From Hormiphora californensis (Eukaryota > Ctenophora > Tentaculata > Cydippida > Pleurobrachiidae), in assembly GCA_020137815.1 (NCBI GenBank), contig CM035353.1, forward strand, positions 763,501-827,500: 64,000 nucleotides of DNA, given 5' to 3'. Positions 57,301 to 64,000 of this stretch are shown here, piece after piece; within the stretch, counting starts at the first letter, position 1; every line of letters begins with the position of its first letter. The notes below the pieces were generated by a model. It saw only the letters and a list, made by a program, of their open reading frames with translations. It was not told the origin of the DNA and ran no database searches. Made by a program: the position numbers and the translations under genes.

Positions 57301-58406
57301 TGTATCCTACAGTACTTTGCACAGTGCACAAAACAAGGGCGGACCTGGGAGAGATGTGGTTATAGAGCCAATCTACACAGATTCAGTAGATAGAGCAACT
57401 CCTGCTAAAGGTTTAGAGCCACTCTACTCTGAGCCAGACCTCATCAAAGACCCGGAACCCCTCTACGCAGAGCCAGACCTCATCAAAGACCCGGAACCAC
57501 TCTATGCGGATAACGAGATTTTGGGGGATACTGGCGAAACCTACGCTCAAGTCGAATTCCATGGGGATAGCGGTCGACTTCATGCTGAGTTTACAACGGA
57601 AGAAGCAAAAGATACTGTTTACGCGAGTATCGTCAACTGTTGACGAACAACTTTGGCTCTGATTTTTTCAAAAATGTAGTAAGAAAAACTATCCAGTTGT
57701 ACTGTGATTGAAAATAACTTTGTGTGAGTAGAACCTTGTTTGATGTGCTACTGCTACAATCCACGAACGTCACATCTCCCTCGTACAGCCAGCACAGACC
57801 CGGGTCACGTATCAATTCTTCCTTTACTTCCGTCACTCTCCTCCCCAAATCACCATCCCCGCACCTCCATCTTTCCCCCATCCTCTCACTCGCACACTGC
57901 TCTGCCGTATCCAGCTCGTCCTTTGTGAGGAACAACACCTCAGCCCTTGAGTCAGGGTCGACGGGACGAGGTGATGGGATGTAGGGAGAATCACTCTCAC
58001 GGAGTGTAGCCACTAGACCACTTGTTAGGGAGGACGGTGGCGGCGGGGGTAAATCAACTTGTTTAGTGGAGGTAGGATGTACCAGGTAGGGCTGGGTGAG
58101 ACGTGAAAAGGACCCCTCTGTTGTGTGCTTTCGTTCTATCGTCGCAGCAGCAGAAACCTGAAAAAGTTTTATTTGTTAATGTTTCTCGTTCTAGGGGGAA
58201 CCTGGTTTGTTCCTACTTTTTATACTAAACTTGTTACTGCACCCCCAGATAGTTCCTACTTTATACCTTCTTCATACTTCATACTACTTGTTCTTATATA
58301 TTTTGTCACTCCTACTTCATACCTTCGTATTCATGGAGCGTGAGCAGAAAATCATTTTCCCACATTTTGTAGAATGCCGTGTTACATTTACCACACTAGC
58401 CGCCAT
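54363..58406 (-). CDS. mS22-like mitochondrial ribosomal protein, copy 2 (5 exons, 406 aa)
   Basis: Coding exons: 58323-58406, 57735-58157, 55070-55443, 54774-54933, 54363-54542; 1221 nt in frame. The first exon (MAASVVNVTRHSTKC) looks like a mitochondrial presequence. The core has DVTFVDCSSS, ERYIATRGVDGTLYHNPHTD, RSFFPLPDQIYPPLDIFE and YEPDHPTFQQRFEVL. These parallel the MRPS22 order (FTDIS, ERFIVVREPSGTL, FP, IF, then the YE-ID helix). It is a tandem paralogue of the gene starting at 60994 and diverged strongly except in one ~136-bp tract. Receptor-like gene C lies within its intron 55444-57734 on the other strand, with fewer than 100 bp to spare on each side. Family assignment is by motif order only. 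Confidence 0.65.
54590..54745. repeat. About 78-bp tandem duplication in an mS22-like intron
   Basis: 'agggtaatgtatagtaagag' plus 'aagatttctcagggcttagt' occurs twice, preceded each time by 'actagttgttcc'. It lies wholly inside the intron 54543-54773. Confidence 0.85.
55527..57643 (+). pseudogene. Receptor-like gene C: Notch-ligand-like N-terminus, few Cys repeats, DSL module, TM, Tyr-rich tail; one frameshift
   Basis: Exon 1 55527-55577 (MFVMNISLFLFLTLLPP, signal peptide) and exon 2 55834-57643. The N-terminal domain (FEFTRFEFTDCSDTSGC, then WTLYFKFRISSC) is homologous to genes A and B. Only about 6 of the 12-residue repeats follow, then a second CADCGDLWTGTNCEEC block, a DSL-like module (CTDNYFGSECDTFC ... 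CHDNWYGPDC), a TM helix (VIGGSIGGVTILVLTLGVGM) and a tail closely related to gene A (VSYSTL, EPIYTDS, EPLYAEP, TYAQVE, TVYASIV). A +1 shift between about 57005 and 57055 puts the TM and tail in another frame. As written, translation ends at 57171 with a tail lacking a TM, i.e. a secreted ectodomain. Nested in an mS22-like intron. Confidence 0.7.
58212..58330 (-). repeat. Partial repeats of an exon end/donor in mS22-like copy 2
   Basis: The donor region of exon 58323-58406 (aaggtatgaagtaggagt on the minus strand) has imperfect copies downstream (gaaggtataaagtaggaac near 58254-58275 and a weaker one near 58212). It is a degenerate example of the donor duplications seen elsewhere. Confidence 0.55.
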
Positions 58407-58674
58407 ACTATGTGTGTATTGAGAGTGGTTAGGGTGGTGTATTGGTAAGCTAGCTGCTAGGGTGTTTAGTTACTGTCGGGAAATGGAAACAATAAAGCTG
58501 TAATAGGTTTCAGGAGTAAACGGGTCACGATATACATTTTCACGGTCCCTCTCATTTCGCCTTCACACGTGGTGGTCACGTGGTTCCGCGAATACTGAAA
58601 TTCCTATCATTCTACCCGTGACAAATTACCATCTTAATTTCAACAACATCAGCTCATCAAATGTTTCTCTCACT

Positions 58675-60994
58675 TCATTTATTTCTCTTCTTTTCCCCTC
58701 CCTTCTTTGCCTCTTCCTTTGCTTGAAAGACTGGCAGTATTTTGAACTGCTTGCCCCTGATATTTTCCACCCTGCCCTTGCCATCGTTATGAAGTTCATT
58801 ACTCCGGTTAGTAGTTACCAGTAACCCAGGTTTACCGTACATGTAGGTGGGTTTACACGTGTAAACATCCCGGTCCTTTATGCTACATATCTCACACACC
58901 TGGGAAGTTGTATCATTTGTATGTTACAAGAGTTAGGTTAGGGTTAGGGTTAGGGTTAGGGTTACTCGTGTTCCTACATTGTTTCTCTCTCTCAGAGTGA
59001 CTGAGAGTGAGTTAGTTGGGCTTTGACAGTCAGGGTTGACGGGGCCCGGCTCACCCTACACATTTTGGAAGGGCCAGGGGGGGGTGGAAATATATCAGTA
59101 CTTACACAGTAGAGATCACGTGCCTTCCCAGAGAGCTGCAGAGTCTTAGCAACTGGCATATCACGTGCTCTCTCTATAAAGCACATATTCTCCGCTATCG
59201 GGAGGTGGGAGTATTCCACAAAGGCTGGATGTACTCTTAGCATTATTGAACCTATCTCATCAGCCAGGGCGTCCCTGTGGGGGAATTTACCCCTGTGTTA
59301 CGTGTCAGTATGACATAGTTTCAACAAATGGGGACATTGTCCGGTACTACCGGGGTTTTTGCAAACATAATAATGGAAATCATAACACAAATTAACAGCA
59401 GGAAGTTATTTTCTAGAAAGGCCGGCTATTGATTATCAAATCAAGTTTCAAGAAGAACCCCGGTAGTACCAAAACACTTGACAAACCTTCCACCATCAAC
59501 GAGGAACGCCTGAAGTATTGGGATAGCTTCTTCGTCATGTGCGTCGAAATATAGCACAACAGTAACAAAGTATCGAGAGTGGAATAGCTGCTCCACCATC
59601 TTGGGTGACTCCTTAATCATCATCGCCAGCTCTTTGAATCTGGGAATTGATGTCAACCAGAATATATTAATGATTCAAAGAAAGATAGAGAAAGAGATGC
59701 CGACAGAGAGAGAGAGGATACACTTACCTTTTTTGAAACTGTGGATGGTCGGTGGAGTAACATCTATGAAGATTGTCAAGTGACCGAGAAAGGTCAAAAT
59801 CTTCTGCCGCTATGTGTTTATGGAATGAACTGGGGGAGGGGTCAGGGTCAGGTACAAAAAAATTATATTCATACCTCTCTTTTGCTTATTAGACACACCT
59901 TGATTGTGCTTATTTTCTTTGTTCATTGTTTAGCGTATACTGTTGGACAAACACATTATTTGTATTTTTCAACTTTATTGGGAAGGTAGTATGGTCACCT
60001 GTCTGATTCGAAGATATCGAGGGGTGGGTAGATTTGATCGGGAAGAGGGAAGAATGATCTGTTGATGGCATCTCTGTCCGTGTGAGGGTTGTGATATAAT
60101 GTACCATCCACACTTCGCGTTGCTATATATCGTTCCTGAAATTAAGTCGTGGTAACAAGTTTACACCGCAGGTCTAAGTGCAAGTGGGTCCACCTTAATA
60201 ATCACCACAAACTCAAATAACAGCCTCTAAACGTAATAATTCCATTAATAAACATTCATAAAATAAATTTAGTTGGGTATTAATTTTGACAGATCTCCTG
60301 ACCTCATTTACAGCACTCGAGCTAGAATCAACAAAGGTAACATCAGACTCATACAACCACTGCAGACCTGGATCCTGACACCTCCTTGTGTCAACATCCG
60401 CCCGGCCACCTGACGAACAATTGAAAATTGATAAAAAATAAATCATTTCCACTTATCTAAGATAATCTAAATTATTTAGTAACATGTTAGGAAGCAAAAT
60501 GTACCTAACAGTGCCTTTTCTTCACTACACAGCTCCTCAATTCGTTCTGCGTACGCCTCTCTTGACCTTGTCAGTTCCTCACCACTAAGAAACATATCAT
60601 TTCCTCTTTCCTCAGTTGGGTGGGATCGGGTTAGGGTAAAGTTTCCCTCTGCAATCTCCCGGAGAATTGTATGACGAAGTTGTTTGTTAAGTGAAGCTAA
60701 CACAGCAGGGGGTGGTGTTATCGGCTTGGAGGGATTCTCTATTGATGTCGGATGGTCCAGAAAGGCCTTGTTTAGTTTAGCGAATGAGATTTCGGTGGTA
60801 TGCCGTCTCTCAATTTTAACTGGATCCTGCAAATTTAATAAACAATTCTATTTAATTTTGTATTTTCATGAATTCTATACAAACCATTAAATTAATAGCT
60901 TTATAATAATAAGTTGATTTTCAATTGAACTTACTGCGTTTTGGGTTGACAGGCTGCGGCAAATTACCCCATTAGACTTTATCACACGTCTCAT
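58675..60994 (-). CDS. MRPS22: mS22-like mitochondrial ribosomal protein, copy 1 (8 exons, 424 aa)
   Basis: Coding exons: 60935-60994, 60505-60826, 60303-60409, 59999-60135, 59728-59829, 59487-59639, 59106-59274, 58675-58899; 1275 nt in frame. The start MRRVIKSNGVICRSLSTQNA is presequence-like. The core carries DVTFVDSSSS, ERYIATRSVDGTLYHNPHTD, FFPLPDQIYPPLDIFE, HRCYSTDHPQFQKR and FHSRYFVTVVLYF, which match MRPS22 landmarks in order (including STRYF...V.YF). A basic C-terminal tail (KEEAKKGGEKKRNK) extends beyond the vertebrate protein. mS22 is a metazoan component of the small mitoribosomal subunit. Copy 2 follows 270 bp downstream on the same strand. The identification is from motif order without a search. 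Confidence 0.68.
58932..58963. repeat. Short interstitial TTAGGG run
   Basis: Four to five tandem ttaggg units in an mS22-like intron. It suggests a TTAGGG-type telomere in this organism. Too short to be a telomere itself. Confidence 0.8.
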
Positions 60995-62145
60995 GTTGCT
61001 AACGATGCTAGCATGTTAGTTAACGGTTGAGTGCGTTCTTTATGAGCATTTTAAGCTAAAATTCTCGAAATCTAACACCATTTTCCATTTTCGTACGACG
61101 GCTACAGGCCACTAGCAGCGTAGGCCTGCATTTGAACTTTTCCCTTTCATAATTCAAAAATTATAAAATATTAACCCCATACTTTGTGTCTTTAAAGACA
61201 CTAGGAGGACTGGATCGTTCATCGTAGGCCAGACGTTCAAGTTCCGGCCAAAATTTGAACTTTTCCCTTTCAACTTTCAGGGAAACAGCAATCCGACACC
61301 GGGGTCTCAGATAATAAACGCACACCACGATCGGTCACAGAGTGAACCTGCAAAGTGGTACAACACCGAAGTGTCGAGAGTACCCTCGTATCCATCATGG
61401 AACCCGGTATACTCCATTTTTTTTCAACTGTTCACCCCCCAAAGTCGTGCGCGGAATTGTTTTGCGCGTTTATCACATGTTAACGTATAGCGCGCGTCAC
61501 CCAAATTCTAATTTTTTCCCTGCCCGGGTGAATGCCCGAAGGGCATTTACCCGGGATGATGTTTTTAGCACGCACGTGCTAAAAAGATCATAAAGGGTTT
61601 AGAAATCAGCAGATTGTGTAGTTAACTAAAAGTGTCCGTCCGTCACGGACAACGCTTGACAACGCTCCTTCATCAAATCAATTAATTGTTTTGATGAAAT
61701 ATGATGTCACGAGGCGCTTCTCCTGCAGGAAACTCGCGCGCGCACAGGACGTTTATGTTTCACTTCAAAGAAAGTCTATAACTTTGGCGCCGCGCCCTAC
61801 GTCATTGTACTGTACAGTGTTCACTTTTGAGTTGTGGCAATGGCATGAACTGCGACTTGAATACTACATGATATCACATAACCTTGAAACTGGAGTCTAA
61901 TTAGTCAACCCATCAGCTTTACCGGCTCACATATCAGCATCCACTTAGAAGCAGGCGTGGCACAATCCAGATCTCATGCCGGCTGTCAAACTTTGACTCA
62001 AAGTTTATATCCTTGAAGTTGGGCAGGGAAATACAGCATTATGGGTATACATAAGGGGGGGTGGCGGCCAACATCGGCCTGAATATAAATACGTGTAGAC
62101 ACTTAACAATGATAAAAACTGTAATAAATTAAATATAAAATGAGT
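60995..62145. other. Intergenic region without a supported gene
   Basis: No ORF with homology or splice signals. Two 'ttgaacttttccctttca' segments (about 61130 and 61255) form a short direct repeat, and the 'tttttagcacgcacgtgcta' dispersed repeat lies at about 61540-61650. The upstream end should hold the mS22-like copy 1 promoter. Confidence 0.6.
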
Positions 62146-63385
62146 CTATTGCCCCACTTGATATAGCTGCTCGTCCCTGCTGCCCTCGCCCCTCAATCTA
62201 CCCCGATGCCCCCTGATGGAAACAGTTATTGATCGCACCATGGCGAAAGATAGTCTGAGTCGAAGATAACGGATGCATTGGTCGTAGGTGTATCCCGTTT
62301 TTTTAGCTTTCTTATCGGCTAGCTGTTTCAGTGTCTTTTTGAATTCCCGACCGAGACCCCCCGTCGTGGACATTACCAGAGGTGTAAATGAAGATTTTTC
62401 CACTTCAATGACCCGATGAAGGTAGCCAGTCTTTTTCTCCCTCTCATGTTTTTCATACACTTTAGAGATTGCCTGGTTAGAGTTGGATGTCACCCTAGGA
62501 TTAAATACCCTCACATCAAAATAGGTGTTATCCATGCTAGACCAGAAATCACGTGTACTGATATCTAGGCGAGCTCCATCCGCCGTAATAGTTCCCTCTG
62601 GGAGACTCATTCCTCGTACATTTAGCAGATGGGGTTCAACTTTCGTGTCATGACACACATTACTGAACTCAGTTGCAATAAAGTCTCTCACGTTGTTGTG
62701 GCGAAAGCATACAAAACCGCCGATCTTACATGAGATTGAGTGATCGATACTATTTTCCTCTCCACACACGCAGTTGGTAGGCAGTGCTTCTCCTGTCAGC
62801 GGCAGGTTGTATCGTGCAGACAGAGCATCATGCCACTCTTGTCTGTTCAGGGTAAAGTTTAATGCTTGGAGGGGAAGACAAGTAAGCCAAGAAGATGCAC
62901 CTTTCTCAGACAGGAGATCAAGGTTCCTGCTTTCGGCGCTAGTCATTTTGCTTCGAATCTCCTCAATTTTCTGATAATGAATGTCATTTTTGGTACGGCG
63001 AATAATTGATGATTTCTCAGTTTGTTGGTTTTTGTCAACCTGAAAAGTTTCGTGTTGGCCAAGAACCGCTGCAGACAAGTCTTCTGTGATGAACTTAGAA
63101 AAGCTGTACTCCGAATCCGCTGATAGTTCTGGGTTATCAATTCCCAATCCTCCAAATCTAACAGGGAGGGAGGCAACTGATCTCAAGGTGTCGCTGATAA
63201 CATGTTGGCCAGTTAGTACAGGGAGAAGTTTTTGGTGGATGGTTTTCTCGATGACTCCAAGTTGTTGGGATATTCCTGGAGTTGTTCTCATGAGGTAGCT
63301 CCACCTTTTCGAGATCCCGATGGTGTATGCACTATAGGCTAGCTGTGGTATACATAATGCAAATAATTCTTGTTAATAAATTTCA
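62146..63385 (-). pseudogene. 5'-truncated retroelement reverse-transcriptase C-terminal region
   Basis: The ORF from the ATG at 63291 is 381 aa, and homologous coding extends upstream in frame to about 63385 (QLAYSAYTIGISKRWSYLM). It carries SVASLPVRFGGLGI, the zinc-knuckle-like CVCGEENSIDHSISC, RHNNVRDF, a nuclease-like stretch (GARLDISTRDFW and YFDVRVFNP), and FTPLVMSTTGGLG. This arrangement occurs in a widespread invertebrate retroelement RT family. I cannot place it in a named clade with certainty. The upstream RT palm is missing, so the copy is 5'-truncated and dead, though its remaining frame is intact and therefore young. Confidence 0.7.
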
Positions 63386-63471
63386 GTTTTTGGGTGGGAT
63401 GCTACAAGCCGTGGAAAACGCGCGCACTTGGGGTCTGCAGCGCATGCCAAAATAAAAATGGACTTTAAAGT

Positions 63472-63692
63472 CTGATTTTAAATAACTGTCGTTTTTACCG
63501 CACTCGATTTTGCTCTATTATGACAATATCTCCAGTTTCTGATAAGATAGAGACTTGAAATTTGGAGGTTAGGAAGAACTTAGCATGTTCTTCGCAACCC
63601 CCAAGTTTTAAGTCTTTATCTCATCAGGAACCGGAGTTATTGTAATAATAGAGCAAAATCGAGTGCGGTAAAAACGACAGTTATTTAAAATC
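63472..63692. mobile_element. Long palindromic MITE (family 3), second copy
   Basis: Same inverted ends as 14386-14610 (ttttaaataactgtcgtttt), with the central part in the opposite orientation. It lies next to the retroelement fragment. From 63693 to the window end nothing further is recognised. Confidence 0.8.
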
Positions 63693-64000
63693 TTTTTTGG
63701 AAAGCCGGGTTGACCGGTTCAACTTTATATACGAAATAAATCAGGTTACACAATCACTATATACACATTAAGTTGGTCATTAGGACTATAAAAGTAATAA
63801 GTTAGATTATAAGGTTAAAATCATTGTCATAAGAATTAAATCGGGTAAAACAGTTTCCTCTGTACCCCCTTATTGATATCAGTATAGTCTTCAGCAGACA
63901 AAATGAAAGGCGGAGCCGGATATAGCGGATGGAGTCGCTGTAGGTGTGGCCTGTTTTGTTGGATAGAAGGGTGGCAGCCCGTTTGTAAAAAACTTCCGCC

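Noticed and set aside
57724-57984. Plus-strand Ser-rich ORFs
   Set aside because: They are antisense to the large mS22-like exon 57735-58157.

Overview
The window is animal nuclear DNA, most likely from a non-bilaterian metazoan; a sponge is my best guess, not proven. Evidence: spliced genes with GT-AG introns, animal gene families (anoctamin, UBE2M, a KIAA0930 homologue, Notch-ligand-like DSL proteins, an LDLa-type GPCR), TTAGGG-type repeats, and very heavy mini- and microsatellite content. All exon models were built by reading the sequence; in each spliced minus-strand gene the phases of all exons agree.

Layout. 1-4815: two tandem arrays (34-bp and 28-bp units). 5387-27794 (minus): a complete 24-exon anoctamin/TMEM16 gene of 1015 aa. 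Its introns hold two small acidic-protein ORFs, a decayed LDLa-GPCR, a tiny acidic protein gene, a secreted poly-Asp protein gene, a LINE remnant and a 3-kb minisatellite. 29484-32958 (minus): UBE2M (NEDD8 E2), 185 aa. 33425-45041 (minus): KIAA0930 homologue, 338 aa, with one intron inflated by a 9-kb minisatellite. 45.4-47.9 kb: poorly understood plus-strand material, including a 48-bp array made of 3' splice-site-like units. 48222-57643 (plus): three paralogous receptor-like genes with a Notch-ligand-like N-terminal region, 12-residue Cys repeats, a DSL-like module, a TM segment and (in two of them) a Tyr-rich tail. 54363-60994 (minus): two tandem mS22-like (mitoribosomal) genes; the third receptor gene lies inside an intron of one of them. 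62146-63385 (minus): 5'-truncated retroelement reverse-transcriptase fragment. The rest is MITE-like palindromes and intergenic sequence.

The most unusual theme is at exon boundaries. In at least five introns of two adjacent genes the last bases of an exon plus its 5' splice donor are tandemly duplicated, from 2 copies to roughly 50 and 150. In the KIAA0930 array, the exon-derived part of the units differs from the real exon end only by synonymous changes. A ~100-bp MITE family also has all five of its copies within about 20 bp of a coding boundary, in one case duplicating a splice donor. The receptor cluster, with a coding 36-bp minisatellite of very different copy number and single frameshifts in two members, is the second main point of interest.
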